64,000 nt of DNA from Rhytidiadelphus loreus (GCA_947034895.1 OX344765.1:17117001-17181000); one strand, 5' to 3'; counted from the stretch's first letter, positions 12,701-25,350 are shown. The notes: generated by a model not told the origin, from the letters alone. Made by a program: numbers and translations.

Positions 12701-14880
12701 TGTGAACCGAGCACCATGATCGATAGTAAAACTTGTGTCTGCTACGTATTCTAGTCTCTCAGCTTAATTTAGACCATTCTCAAAAAAATTCCTTAAGCAG
12801 AGATTTAGTCTCAGCTAAGACCTTGTGAGTGCAAAAAACGGACCGTAAGTGCGTTCCCAGCTGGCCGAAGTCGAACAGTTAGTGCATTCAAAACATCCGG
12901 TTACCAACCAGCCATCCCAGGTTGTAGTTTGGTTCATTAAGGCACTAATTCCGAAATCACTGTCATATCCTTTTTTAAGGAACTGTTGTCAGAATGGGAG
13001 AAGATATCCGAGGGCTTCTGTATTAATCCGCTCTGATCGTATTTGAGGGTCGGGTTATCAATAGCTGTGTCAATTTGTCAGCAGTATTTTTACTGGGTGC
13101 AAGGTATTGTAATAGCTGTAAGGCTAATACATGAACGCTAAATCTTTTAAAAGATTGAGTCAATAAAATAATACTAATATATCTTCTAGAAATACATGAG
13201 GTATTAGATTATCTTTCTGGAAAAACAGCAGTAGATCATTAAAATCTAGGGATGATACCTAGAAGTTAAATCTAAAAAAGAAAAAGCAATTTTTCGAAAC
13301 TTCCCTGTTAAAAACAGAGTAGATTCTTTTTCCCTTTTAGAAAAACATAATTGGAGTCAGATTAGTTTAAGTTTACTCATAAACTTATGTTGATTAGACC
13401 AAAGCAGAGGAATTCATAAAATCATAAATCAATCTAATGAAGCATGGTAGATTAGCATGCTACTGTTTTTAGAAAAGACTATTGAAAGCCTGTCTTAACA
13501 AGTAGCTATATCAACATGTTAAGAGTACTTACAATAAGCTCAGAAATCCACGGTAACTAAGTCTTATTACAACAAAGCTTTGGTTAACGAAAAAAATATA
13601 TTTTTTGGGAAGGAAGATCTGTATTTTGGTTTCAGTAAGTATATCTACAAATATAAAAGTATTGAAAATCCAACATGGTCATAACACTTGTAGCTAGCAT
13701 AGTCCAAAGTTTGAAACATATGAGTAGTAATGTTGAGCAAATATTCAAGCAAATACGTTTGAAATTCTTTAAAAACCACACACACAGCATATAATGACTG
13801 ATTTCCAACTGCTGCTATAGATCGAATACTTTCGACCACAGCCTGTTGGTGATAGGAAAGCGCATCTCACGCCTAAAAGAAACCGTAGTTTGAAATTTTT
13901 TTGCAAAAATCCTCAAGAGGTGGTAACCCTCACCTGTGCCCATGTCCAACAGCAAACAATTAGTATGCCACGAGACGTACACGAGGTGTCTACAGATTAC
14001 CACAACTTGTCATCGTTTAATCACCCAAGAAAAAGAACAATCCAAATCCAAGACAAAAACTATACAATTTGCATTACAAAAAGTTAGTAATCCTGATAAT
14101 GTGGAAAAAACACAAAACCTGTTGGCCGCTATTCTGTGACCCTAGCACCATTTTCGCAAAAAAAGTTATGACCTGTAAACGCTAAACCTTCCAAATGGCC
14201 AGGTATGCTCTTGTACTAAGAATATTAAAAAAAAGGCCCGCCTAAACAAAGCCTGAAGAACGCTGAGAAACGAAGAGCCAAATGCCTGAAATGGACTTGG
14301 TCATCTACAGACCTGTCCAGCACATTCATACATTAGCTAACCAACCATATTAACTTTTTAAACGGTCGTGATTTAACTGGTTTTGGTATTAAACAGGACA
14401 CAAGGCCCCAAAATACTCTGTCAAAATCATATTTGGATATGATTAAGTAAGAAGAGCTTAACGCTATGATACTCCTGGATGTGTATCTGCCTCGTCAGAG
14501 GGCAATATGGCCAGCAGGGTATTAAAAACCATTAAATATCATTGAAAGCTTTAGAAGGATTTTTTTGTAAAACAGGAGCAAACTTCTTAAGAAAGGAAGC
14601 CTAGAAGGGCCATAGTACTGTGCATATGAAGACTGTGTATCAATTTCTATGACCAGAAATTATTTTCCAATCTTGATGCCAAAAAGTGCAAATCGATTAT
14701 AGGTAAGCTGAAAAAAGCTTTTAAGTATACCGATAAATTTGTAAGAATCAGCAGTAGATCTATAAAATACCTAGAAATAAGGCATAAATTATAAAGTCTA
14801 AAAAATAAAAAATAAAAATAAAAAATATATATACTTCTGAAATGAGAAACTGAAAGTAAATTCCCCCCCCAATGACGTGG
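9780..14880. repeat. Degenerate ~1.4-kb tandem array
   Basis: Several landmarks recur in the same order. A block with ACTTCCCTGTTA...GTAGATTC...CCCTTTTCG-like sequence occurs near 9850, 11,885, 13,295 and, weakly, 14,830. A block with GGTGGTAGCCCTCACCTG...CGAGGTGTCT occurs near 11,037, 12,495 and 13,917. A block with CACCTGTTGGCCGCTGTT occurs near 11,247, 12,682 and 14,118. Spacing is about 1.41-1.46 kb. A more diverged copy of the second block lies near 8,958. Units are diverged in between. No protein frame is preserved across copies. Confidence 0.6.
9912..10327. mobile_element. MITE-like element with TTAAGGTAGTATGCT termini
   Basis: The left end reads TTAAGGTAGTATGCTCTAAAA and the right end is its near-perfect inverse complement, giving inverted repeats of about 25 bp around roughly 415 bp of noncoding DNA. 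The interior matches segments inside the giant element E1 at about 40,010-40,425, 33,110-33,505 and 43,085-43,400 (shared blocks such as CATTTTTCAGA-AAAG and CACAAGTGGTTT). It is therefore a dispersed nonautonomous DNA element. The TA or TTAA at the edge may be the target duplication, but the exact boundary is not certain. Confidence 0.65.
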
Positions 14881-17800
14881 CCGTCTCTTGGGCACATCAA
14901 ACTACTGCGCTGGCGTAGAGCAGTGCGTTCCATGCAGTCAAGAACTCACTGCCCTCCGGATGGGCCAAATCCCATCTAATGCTATTTTGATGTAAATTTA
15001 AAGTTTAACTCTAAAGTTTTGACCTAATGATTTGATTCATAATTCTACTTTTAATTCTACTTAAAACTTAAATTCAAAGAATAAAGTTAAAATTTATACT
15101 ATCAAGCCTATAGACACCACAATACCATCTTCACGGATCAAAATCGTAATCACATCGTAATGTCCATCTCCTCCCTCCATTGTATTTTGATTTCTAGTTG
15201 TATTTTTGAGCCTGTGGCTTAACCCCTAAAGTCCCTTTGTCCCCTTAGGAGACATACTGAATTTCGGGCAGGTTCCTATGACCTCAATTTTTGGTGAAAC
15301 TTTTTGAAACTCTCTTATAAGATAGAAAAATTGATTAGCTTTATGGAAATATAATTTTTATTTCTATTGGTGCCTGGGAGCAAAAGTTGTACTACAAAAA
15401 GCCAAAAACTGAACTTGGCGGGCAGCAAGGTTGCTAGCGTGTGAGCCTGTGAGCATGAGCTTGTGAGCTTGTGAGCCTGTGAGTGGGAATTTTTTTTGTA
15501 GTATAAACAAGTTGGGACCTATGACCGTGGGTTTATTACATTATAAATTTTAGGAAATGTGAAGTCATTTTAATGAAATTTGACGCACTTGCAAATGTAT
15601 TTTGAAGATATTTTTTGCCACAAGCAAATGGAGTCATTTTTTATAGACATTATGATGAAAAAAATCCAAATGAAAATAGAAAATGTCCAAAATGTAGCCA
15701 TAAAATACACAAATCCACTCATAATTCTAAAATCCACACATTATAGTTTGACTCAAGAGATATGTCAATCTCAAGAGTTTAAGTCGTAGTGGATTTGGTT
15801 ATAGAACCTTCAATTGTTGATGGCTTTAAAGTCTCTCTACCCTTGGAGGCACTGCCATCTATAAATCCAAAATTTTCAAAGCATAAGGATCTTTATGGCG
15901 TTTTGGTTCAGAGCAGCCAAAGTTCGCAAATGTTGATGCCATCTACTCGATAGACACAAGAAGGTGAAATTTCTTCTCTAGACTGAAGAAAAGACTTTGT
16001 GCCTTTATCATCCTATATTCCTATCTACTGATGTCAATTCCATACAGCTACAAATAGATGTAAAACAATGTTAAACTTACAAGCTTAAAACTTGACATGA
16101 AAAAAAAGGATATGAAAATTTTCTAGCTTACTTGCAAAATTTTGACTTCTAAGCAAACTTGAGAGGTGCCATAGTCATAGTGTCTAGACCTTGGAATATC
16201 ACAATTAATAGTGGCGGTCATGTTATTGCTACAACTGAAGTGCATTTCTTCATGCGTTTGACAATGGCATGAAAAAGGTCCTTGTCCTCTTCCAATGCTA
16301 CAATGTGGTAGCCTATGCCATAACAAACAATAATAGATACACTTGAAATTAATATTATATACATCAGTTCAAAGATTCACTTTGCAAATTAGACTTAGAA
16401 TCCATAGTAATTGAATTCAATAGTCACCTATAGTTGTGATGCAGTCTAAAATTCTAAAGTGTGTGTGAGCCTCTTCTAAGAACTCAAGACCGTAAGCAGA
16501 ATTATCCACCACGACTAACTTGATCATCTTCAAGTACAACTTGGTGGACTTTTGCTTAGCTCCCAATCTCATGGCATTTGCAATAATGAGTTTAGGGTTC
16601 CTTTTGAAATGGGATTGTCCCATTACACTTTCATTTTGTAGCATCCGTTGCAAGTACAATATGTTGTTGTACGATTCAAGTGAGTTTTCAATTAAAAAAT
16701 AATATAAATTAATCAAATTACAAACTACAAAATAATAATTTGAAAAACAACAATCCTACATAATCTAAATCTCACCTGGAACATGAAAGTTAGAAAAATA
16801 TCAATTGGCATCTAGTGTCAAGTTTTTCTAAATGTATGGAAAACATATTTCTTCACATCTAATGTCCTCAACATCTTTATAAACTTGGACAAGGATAGAA
16901 GGTTGTACCTTTACACTCAAAATAATATGTGAACCAATTTGGTCTTTATATGGGAGTCCTCAATGGATTTGGATTTCAATGTGGTGATGAAAAATCTTTT
17001 TATATACCTTGAATAACAAATAAATTGTAGATGAGTAAAATCCAAATGGGTTTGCAAAAGAAGTCACTCACTTGTTTATGCCATGCATAACCTGCATGAT
17101 CAATTTGATCTTGTCTTTGGTATTGAAAACAATACAATTCACTGTAATAGGCCAAGACATCTTTGTTGAATGAAGCCTAGAAATATGATTCATCCACGCC
17201 AATAGACAATGAATTTTGTTCCATATAAAGAACTTCGACTTCTTTAAAGAATAGAATGGAGCATGACTTCAATAGCTTTCTTAGTTGACTTGTTACTAGA
17301 TATCTCGATGCTTGCATTTGTCGAAGTCATTGTTATAATGGACTTGCCACATCGCAACAAGAACTATGTTATGATGCACCTTTGAGGTTGAAGCTTGACC
17401 CACATCTCCTCATTGCACTTGAACAATTGAATCTACACGAGACAACAAGACAATGCTAACAATTGAACTCTAGACAAGAAAAAAAAATTCTTACAAAGTA
17501 CAAAATGAAATGTATAATTTTTAACAAGAAAATTAAAATAATTTATAAAACAAAATCTCTAAGCTATGTTTCTCATCAAATAATCTTGGTTTAATATAGA
17601 ATCACTATAAAGATCATCAATAATATATGTAAAGATGTCACATTAAATGAATTTAAGAAAATCCAAGAATTAATCAATGTCAACAAAAACTATCTTAATA
17701 CCACAAACTTCTCAAATTTGCCTAACACTAGAAAAAATTAATGAATGAAACCATCCTTGGCCCACAAAAGTATCACTAAATAGTAATGGCCCAAAAAAAA

Positions 17801-18199
17801 CTAAATTCAAATTCAAAAGCATGACGCACCACATGTGTGATGTGCCATGCTTATAGCCCCCCCGCCGTGTCTTGCAAATTGACTCCAACATTGAAAATTC
17901 CTAAATTCTTGAAACAAGTATCAATTCTAGGAGATTTAGCAAAGGCTTGTCCAAAGTTAGTCGGAGGTGATTGACCTACGAAGAGACTACAAAGCCCCCC
18001 TAAGAATTGGTAACCGATTGGTTTTTATTTAAATTTCATCCATCCATTACATTTCATTTTCAAAAACATTTTAAACTTTAATCCAAAGTTACGAAGACTC
18101 TTCAATCCAAACCACAATCACTAATTTAAACTAAAATTTAAAACTAGTAATTCAAATTCCACTAGCCTTGAAGCAAAACAAAGAGGCATTTCTTTATTT
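14881..18199. other. Intergenic DNA, no recognisable gene
   Basis: No frame here has a recognisable domain. Minus-strand frames at 16,123-16,326 and 16,417-16,716 may be fragments of a decayed gene, but I recognise nothing in them. A dispersed repeat at about 15,215-15,400 (TAACCCCTAAAG...GGGCAGGTTCCTATGA...) is related to segments inside E1 near 29,775 and, inverted, 46,690-46,870. A short GTGAGCCT/GTGAGCTT tandem lies at 15,439-15,483. Confidence 0.5.
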
Positions 18200-18204
18200 T
18201 TTTG

Positions 18205-18687
18205 ACTGAAAATAGGGTTTCCGGCCAGTAGCTCGAAAACCTCAGTTGGACCCGATAGGGTTCCTTGAGCTAACTGGTGCTACCCCCGTTTTTGGTACTC
18301 GAAAAAAAAAAATTGGAAAACAAAAAAAAAAAAAAAAATTTCTTTCTCACCGAAAATAGGGGGTCCGGCTGGTAGCTTTAAAACCTCAGTTGGACCCGAC
18401 AGGGTTCCTTGAGCTACCTGGTGCTACCCCCGTTTTTGGTACGAAAAAAAAAAAATTAAATTTTTTTATTTTTTTTATTTTTTTTATTTTTATTTTTATT
18501 TTACCGAAAATAGGGGTCTCGGCTGGTAGCTTTAAAACCTCAGTTGGACCCGACGGGGTTCTTCGAGATACCTAGTGCTACCCCCGTTTTTGGTACGAAA
18601 AAAAAAATTAAAAATTAAAAAAAAATTAAAAAAAATTATTATTATTATTATTATTTTTTGACCGAAAATAGGGGTCCCGGCTGGTAG
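18205..18687. repeat. Palindromic satellite, left part (about 3.2 units)
   Basis: Units of about 150 bp begin near 18,208, 18,351, 18,505 and 18,661. Each has a ~95-bp core that folds on itself: the start (ACCGAAAATAGGGG) is complementary to the end (CCCCCGTTTTTGGTAC), and GGTAGCTCGAA pairs with TTCGAGCTACC. Units are separated by A-rich or TTA-rich simple sequence. The fourth unit is cut by the copia element and resumes at 23,724. Confidence 0.85.
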
Positions 18688-18889
18688 TGTTGCAAAAGAA
18701 GCAGAGCATAGACACAGAAAATATATAATGCAATAAGAAGTTCTCAAAGTAATTAATCATTAGGGTTACATGATCATACATATATATAGGAGGTATCACT
18801 AGTAGTGTCACTAGTAGTGAGATCTACTTTTACCTTATCCTAAGTCTTACTTAATCTAAGTTAACTGGGATTGTTATCTTATCTCAACA
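18688..18889 (-). repeat. Copia 3' LTR (left copy)
   Basis: 202 bp with TGTTG...CAACA termini, preceded by the target duplication GGTAG. On the minus strand it lies downstream of the purine tract and so is the 3' LTR. Confidence 0.93.
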
Positions 18890-19009
18890 CTCCTCCTCGA
18901 TCCCGGGTTACCTCATTAAAAAACTTAACTGTGACAAAAACCTTTATAAGGAAAATTCACAGAAAGAAAAAGAGCGTAACCTAATGTGTAACTAGATCTT
19001 GAAGAGATC

Positions 19010-22000
19010 TCATGCAGCTTCTTGAACCAATCGTTTGTGAATGTAAGCAGGAAGTGCCTTTGTAAATATGTCAGCAATGTTGTTGGAGGATTGAACTTTC
19101 TTCACTTCAATTTCTCCTGATTCAATAAGATCTTGGGTAAATCCAAAGATTTGTGGACTGATGTGCTTCGTTCGATCAGCCTTGATGAATCCACCTGTAA
19201 CTTGCGCCACGCATGCTGCATTATCTTCAAAAATTGTTGTCGGTTGTGTACTGTGGCTAAGTTCACATTGATCTGAAATGATCTTGTCAATTGTTTGCAA
19301 CCAAACTACTTCTCTTGTCGCTTCATGGAATGCAATTAACTCCGCATGGTTGGTTGATGTTGTAGTGATTGTCTGCTTCACAGACTTCCATGATATGGGT
19401 GCGTTGTTACATAGGAAGATATAACATGTCTGGGACTTGCCCGTGTTTTCATCCGACTTGAAACCAGCATCTGCATATCTAACTAAATTTGATGGTCCAC
19501 TCTTTGTATAATGAAGTCCTAAGTCTTCTGTTCCGCGAAGATACCTAAACAGATGCTTGACTCCATTCCAATGTCGCATCGTGGGCTTCTGACTATGCCG
19601 AGCTAACACACTTGTTGCAAATGATATATCTGGCCGAGTATATGTAGATAAATATAACAAAGCTCCGACTGCTGTGAGGTACCATTTGCTATCATATGCC
19701 TCCTCCTCCTCGCAAGGTTGGTATGGGTCATCATTTGTCTTGCTTCGACCGATCATGGGAGCAAATAAAGGATTTGCTTGGTCCATCTTGAAATTCTTGA
19801 GCAACCGTTGAGTATACGCAGTTTGGTGAAGAAATATACTTCCATTGGACAGATGTGTAATCTCTAAACCAAGACAAAAAGAAGTGCAGCCAAGTAGTTT
19901 CATTTCAAAATGAGTTGTTAGTAATGTTATCGTTTGGCGGCAAGTTGAGGGCGTACCTATAAGGTTGAGATCATCAACATAAATGGCAATTATCACAAAC
20001 CCGTGAGCATCCTTCAAAGTGAATATACACGGAAGGGTAGGGTCGTGCCGGAACTTGTGGTATAGCAAAAAATCTCTCAAATGTTTATACCACATGCGAC
20101 CTGCTTGTTTTAATCCATAAGAGCTCGTTGTAGCTTGAGGCCAGAATACTTGCCCGAAGAATCAACCGAAGGGGGCGTAGGCAAGAAATCAGGAGGAGGC
20201 CTTATATAAATTATGGCATCTAAATTTCCATAAAGGTAGGCTGTCACAACATCTAGAAGCGTGGTTTCCAAAGAATGTTGTATAGCTAGGCCAAGTAGAT
20301 ATCTAAAGGTAGTGGCATCCATTACAGGGGAATAAGTAAAGGTAAAATCAATGCCAGGACGTTGATTGAATCCTTGAGCCACTAATCGCACCTTGAATCG
20401 GACTATTTGTCCTTGGGTATTACGTTTCCGAGTAAAAATCAACTTGTATCCTATGGGTTTAGTAGGAAGGTTGGTCAACAAAGGACCAAAGACTTCATGT
20501 TTTTTAAGAGAAGAATATTCGGCAGCAAGTGCAACTTACCATTTTAGCTAGTCAGGGCTAGATTTTGCTTCATCTAACGTGAGTGGATTAGGATCATCAC
20601 TAAGTATCCGAGTAATGAAGGCGGTCACGGATGAACCATCTTCAGGGAAAGAAGAAAATTGTGAATTATCATCAGGTGAGAAAAGTGCATCACTATGTAA
20701 GGTGACATGATGAGAGCGAGGTTTCTTAGATATAGAAGTAGTAGGGTCAATCGTACGCTTAGAAGGAATGACACTAATGGGGATAAGTCCTATGCTAGGG
20801 AGAGGATTTTGAGTAATTCGAGGACCATCACTAAAGCCATCTGATAGCTTGTCTGCAAGGGACTGTAAATGAATAAGTTTCTTGACCTCAGACTCAGCTA
20901 AGGCTGTGCGGGGGTCAGGGTTTTGAATGATGGTTTTGGGTGCCCAAAAATCTAAAGCAGGGGACTTGACATTGGGTAGAGAAGGGAAACTATACTCTTC
21001 AAAATGACAATTGGAAAATCTAGCACGTAGTAGAGTGCCTGATCAAGGTGAAACATACCGAATGATGCTAGGGGAATCAAAACCAACATAGATCCCTTCC
21101 TGACGGTGACTACCTATCGTTTTCCTATGAGGTTCAGAAAATGGAATCCATACTCTACAGCCAAATACACGAAAATGGAAAACATTGGGGATGCGTCCGG
21201 ATATTAACTCGAAAGAAGACTGAGTATTGAGCAAGGTAGGACGAAACCTGAGTAATGTAGCTGCATGTAGAACTGCATATCCCCACATTGTAGGAGGTAA
21301 CTTGGCATGGATCAATAAAGGCCGAGTGATGAGTTGAATCTTCTTGATATATGCCTCCGCCAATCTATTTTGTGAATGTTCATATGGTACAGAGTATGTA
21401 AGTGAAATCCCATTAGTAGTACAATAATCCTCAAAGGCATGAGAGCGAAATTCTTGGGCATTGTCCATCCTCAAACTCTTCATAGGATAGTCCGGATGAT
21501 GAGTCCGAAACTTAATAATCATAGCCAAAAGCTTTGAAAACACCATGTTTCGAGTGCTAAGCAGGGACACCTCCAAGTGTTTGCCTGAAGCATCAACAAG
21601 CACAAGAAAATATCGAAATGGTCCAGAAGATGGAGTAATTGGTTCGCATACATCACCTTGTAGACGCTCTAACATAGGAGGGAGTTCCGTTGGTAGCTTC
21701 CAATGTGAAGGGCGCTTAATAAGCTTTCCTTATGAACATGCCACGCAGCTCTCAACCTTGTCAGCATCACTGGTGCACAAATTGTGTCCTTCCAACAAAG
21801 GTAACATCCTCCTCAACATAGTGGTGCCTGGATGGCCCAACCGACTATGCCACAATCCAGTCTTAGCTGTAGAGGGGGATATCAAAGCAGAGTTGCTCTC
21901 ACATACTAGTCCATCGACTCCTGCTTTCGCAGTGGTAAGGGACTGTCGGCCTTGCCTGAGTTCCCGGTACTCTTCATCATCTCCTACTGAAGTAGAGAAG

Positions 22001-23460
22001 TGGAAAGCTGACTCCTTAGGAGGGCTTATCAATAACTCGTATAGGCCAGTAACTCCTGCGTTAGCGGTGGCAAGGAGTTGCTGACCTTGCCTGAGTTCCA
22101 ATACTTCTTAATGGTCATCCAATGTAGTGGAGACATCCATCCTATTAGCCCGTAAATTACGATAGCTGATTAGGCTCCGGGGAGCATCAGAGGCATACAT
22201 TGTTTTTTCACACAGGAGGGGGGTCCCCCCAAGCAATACTATAGTTGCCTGGCCCTCTCGGAATCGAAAGTTTCGACTTCCAGCAATTGTGACAATATCA
22301 CAAGTCTGCCAGGTTCTATTACGGCTAGCAAACGTGAAATATTTTGGATCTCTAAGAATTGTATGCGTCGTGGCACTATCTATAAGAGCTACATCTGTAG
22401 GAGCTAACTCTTTGGAGATATGCACCATGTAATTTTCGATATTTACATTGGAAGAGGAAGGAGCGTCGAGCGAATGAGCCTCCCTCTTTTCATTTCTAAA
22501 TTTCTCTAACTCTTTGTACATACTAACGTAGTACTCAGGAGTGCGGCAATATCAAGCGATATGCCCTTTACGGCCACACTTGTGACAAGTACGATCGTCA
22601 CGTGAAAATGATGACTTCCTATCGAAGGTTCTATCAGAAGATCTATCGTTCAGTTGAGAAGAGCGATAATCACGATTAGAAAAACGATCTAAGTATCGAG
22701 AGACTCTATCAGAGGAAGGTCTATAAGACTTTGACTTATCTCTAGGGTGTTGCCGATTTGGCAACCGTTGTTGTTGTTTGTTTGTTCCTTGTGGCTGCTG
22801 TCTCGAGATCTCAGAAGTGTGAGCCTCTCGAGCGGGTTTTGCTTCTGTGTTTTTAAGTAGAAGCTAGTGCTGTTTTTCAGCAAGCAAGAGATAAGACATT
22901 AATTCGGAATGTGTCGTAAACTTCATATTCCTATACTGCTGAGCTAGGAGGGCAGAAGCAGGAGGAAAAGTGGATAGGGTTTTATCTATAAGCTCCCTAT
23001 CTGTAATCCTATCTCCACAAAGACGAAGTTGAGCAGTAATACGATGCAATTCAGCATTGAAGGAAAGGAAATTAGGGAAATCAAGAACACGAAGAGTAAT
23101 CCAATCATTTCGAGCTTGGGGAAGAAAGATAGTGCGCTCATGATAAAACCGAGCGTGAAGTTGATGCCATAGCTCCGCCGGGTTGTCAACTTGGATGTAT
23201 TGCTATCGAAGAGAGGTGTGAAGGTGGCGGCGAAGAACAAGCAAAGCTTTCCACTTGGATGACATTGAAAAATCCTCCTCTGGTTCATCATCGATCGCAT
23301 CGTCCAACTCCTCCGAATAAAAGTACGCTTTCACATCTATACTCCACTCCATGTAATTGCTACCATCTGCTTCAAGAGCATCAAACAAAAGTGGTTGTAC
23401 CCGGGAGCTACTCTCCCGCGGTGACTTCTTATCCGCCATAGCTATTGTAGCTAAAGACAA
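19010..23460 (-). pseudogene. Copia gag-pol polyprotein, broken by several stops and shifts
   Basis: Read on the minus strand from 23,460. A gag N-terminus (LFDALEADGSNYMEW, 23,203-23,460) is followed by more gag in shifted frames. A CCHC zinc knuckle (CHKCGRKGHIA, near 22,552-22,590) is interrupted by TGA just before its last cysteine. The aspartic protease (ALIDSATTHTIL) lies in 22,108-22,521 and the GAG-pre-integrase HSRLGHPG in 21,730-22,101. The integrase core with SVPYEHSQNRLAE is in 21,043-21,675. Reverse transcriptase spans 20,110-20,481 (LVAQGFNQRPGIDF) and 19,010-20,095 (YVDDLNLIG), followed by RNase H ending near ADIFTKALP. About 600 bp between integrase and RT (20,482-21,042) keep only scattered pieces. 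Multiple stops mean no full polyprotein can be made. Confidence 0.9.
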
Positions 23461-23521
23461 TAGTGGAAAAGAAAAGAGAAAAAGAGAATAGCAAAACGAG
23501 AGACAAATCGTGCTGATAACG

Positions 23522-23723
23522 TGTTGCGAAGGAAGCAGAGCATAGACACAGAAAATATATAATGCAATAAGAAGTTCTCAAAGTAATTAATCATTAGGGT
23601 TACATGATCATACATATATATAGGAGGTATCACTAGTAGTGTCACTAGTAGTGAGATCTACTTTTACCTTATCCTAAGTCTCACTTAATCTAAGTTAACT
23701 GGGATCGTTATCTTATCTCAACA
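23522..23723 (-). repeat. Copia 5' LTR (right copy)
   Basis: 202 bp, TGTTG...CAACA, followed by the target duplication GGTAG and, on the inner side, the primer-binding-like sequence. As the 5' LTR on the minus strand it would hold the promoter. Confidence 0.93.
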
Positions 23724-24040
23724 GGTAGCTCGAAAACCTCAGTCGGACCCGACAGGGTTCTTCGAGCTACCTGGTGCTACCCTCGTTTTTGGTACAAAAA
23801 AAAAAAAAAATTTTTAAAAGAATTTTTTTTTTGATCGAATATAGGAGGTCCGGCTGGTAGCTTGAAGACCTCAGTCGGACCCGACAGGGTTCCTCGAGCT
23901 ACCTGGTGCTACCCCCGTTTATGGTACTCGAAAAAAAAAATTAAAAAAAAATTGGAAAATAATAATAATAATAATAATAATAATAATTTTTTTAACCAAA
24001 AATAGGAGGTCCGGCTGGGAGCTCAAAAACCTCAGTCGGG
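23724..24040. repeat. Palindromic satellite, right part (about 2 units)
   Basis: This continues the array interrupted by the copia insertion. The broken unit resumes at 23,724, the next begins near 23,838, and a last partial copy lies at 23,998-24,040. Spacers are poly-A and (ATA)n runs. The sequence fades into unrelated A/T-rich DNA after 24,040. Confidence 0.85.
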
Positions 24041-24859
24041 TGTAAGGTAGCAATGTTTAAATCAAGTTTGTTTGTCAATGCTAGATGGGTTGTTTGTTTT
24101 GGGTATAATGACAAACTACAACCTTTTTTCATCTCTACAGATTGTGTGTGAACAATAGTGCTATATCTTTTAATCTTCATAATCTCGCTTCTCAAAATTT
24201 GAATATTTCATTTTACTTTGAGCTATTGTATTTCAATGTCTTGATATAAGTCTTCACCTTAAGTTTGATTGCCCTCTCTCAATTTAACTTTAGTACTCAT
24301 TGAGAACCATCCAACTTTCTTTCAAGATATTGTATGTTGCCTCCGACTTTTCGAGCTCATCATAGCCTTTAGAAATTTCAATAGCTTATTTATGAATCAA
24401 CAATGCAATAGTGAGTTGCAGAAAAATATTGTTAACCCATTACAGAATTCAAACAATAGAAAGAATCCAAATTTACACACGTGGAAAACTATAACAAGTA
24501 AATTCGAAAATCTACCTTCATCATTTATTTGAGTATTGCCTTTGCAACTCTCTAGAACTCTAGTTGGAGTTGTACTACCTTATTTGCATTTTCTTTTATT
24601 GTATTTGTATAACAATGAACCATGTTAAATTTTAATTTAAGAAACTTGTTTGTGATTTTTATACTCTACTTCTATGGCTCTATACATTTAACTTTACTTG
24701 TGGCAATCACAAGAATCTCATTTTCAATTTCAGCAACATTCCAAACTAGATGTAAATCACTTTGCAATACCTAGTAATGATAAAGGTTGTTAAAAAAATC
24801 ACAAGACCTAGCGCTACTTGGCATAACCTTTATGACTTTTTTATTACTATTGCTTTCAT
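24041..24859. other. A/T-rich intergenic DNA left of E1
   Basis: No gene or repeat structure could be supported. It ends at the target duplication of the giant element (24,860-24,867). Confidence 0.6.
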
Positions 24860-24867
24860 ATTACAAA
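24860..24867 (+). repeat. E1 target-site duplication, left copy
   Basis: ATTACAAA directly abuts the CAGGG end of E1 and is repeated exactly at the other end. Confidence 0.93.
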
Positions 24868-25051
24868 CAGGGTTGTCTTGTCTAACAGAATTTCGAGTTT
24901 TTGTGTCTAATAGACGTCGCATGTCGCATGTCGAATTGTCGAGTTGTCGAGTAAGGGCGGTTTTTGTTGTCGTGTACGGATTTCGGATTTCAAATTTTTT
25001 TACCCCTTGGTAAAACGGACTGTCCTACGTGGTTGTGACGTGGCGTGCTTC

Positions 25052-25350
25052 CTGAGGGGCGACCGCGGGTAGGGGCGACCACGGGTAGGGGCGACCGCGG
25101 GTAGGGGCGACCACGGGTAGGGGCGACCGCGGGTAGGGGGGCGACCGCGGGTAGGGGGCGACCACGGGTAGGGGCGACCGCGGGTAGGGGGGCGACCACG
25201 GGTAAGGGCGACCGCGGGTAGGGGGGCAACCACGGGTAGGGCGACCTCGGGTCCAAAATCCTGGGCGACTGCGGGTCCGAATCCAGGGCAACCGCGGGTC
25301 CGAAGTCCAGGGCGACTGCGGGTCCGAAATCCAGGGCGACCGCGGGTCCT
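25052..25350 (+). repeat. GC-rich minisatellite M1 (E1 left end)
   Basis: About 15-18 tandem units of roughly 15-17 bp on the pattern GGGGCGACCNCGGGTA. The variable position largely alternates between G and A in successive units (GACCGCGGG / GACCACGGG), then shifts to GACTGCGGG and GACCGCGGG with longer spacers. Frames through it encode only Arg/Pro repeats and are not genes. Confidence 0.92.

Larger units (their letters stand above)
18688..23723 (-). mobile_element. Ty1/copia LTR retrotransposon (minus strand), 5,036 bp
   Basis: Two 202-bp LTRs (18,688-18,889 and 23,522-23,723) start TGTTG and end CAACA. They differ at only four positions by my comparison, all transitions. The element is flanked by the 5-bp target duplication GGTAG (18,683-18,687 and 23,724-23,728). 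On the minus strand a primer-binding-like sequence (GTTATCAGCACGA) follows the right LTR at about 23,508-23,520, and a purine tract (GAGGAGGAG) precedes the left LTR at 18,890-18,898. The order gag, protease, integrase, RT, RNase H identifies copia. The LTR similarity implies a fairly recent insertion, although the coding region is already broken. Confidence 0.95.

Noticed and set aside
16123..16716. A decayed minus-strand gene
   Set aside because: Two short frames can be read, but neither shows a motif I recognise and no exon structure could be supported.
25052..25350. CRISPR-like array of regular repeats
   Set aside because: Spacers are only a few bases and not unique. The unit is a eukaryotic minisatellite inside a hAT element.
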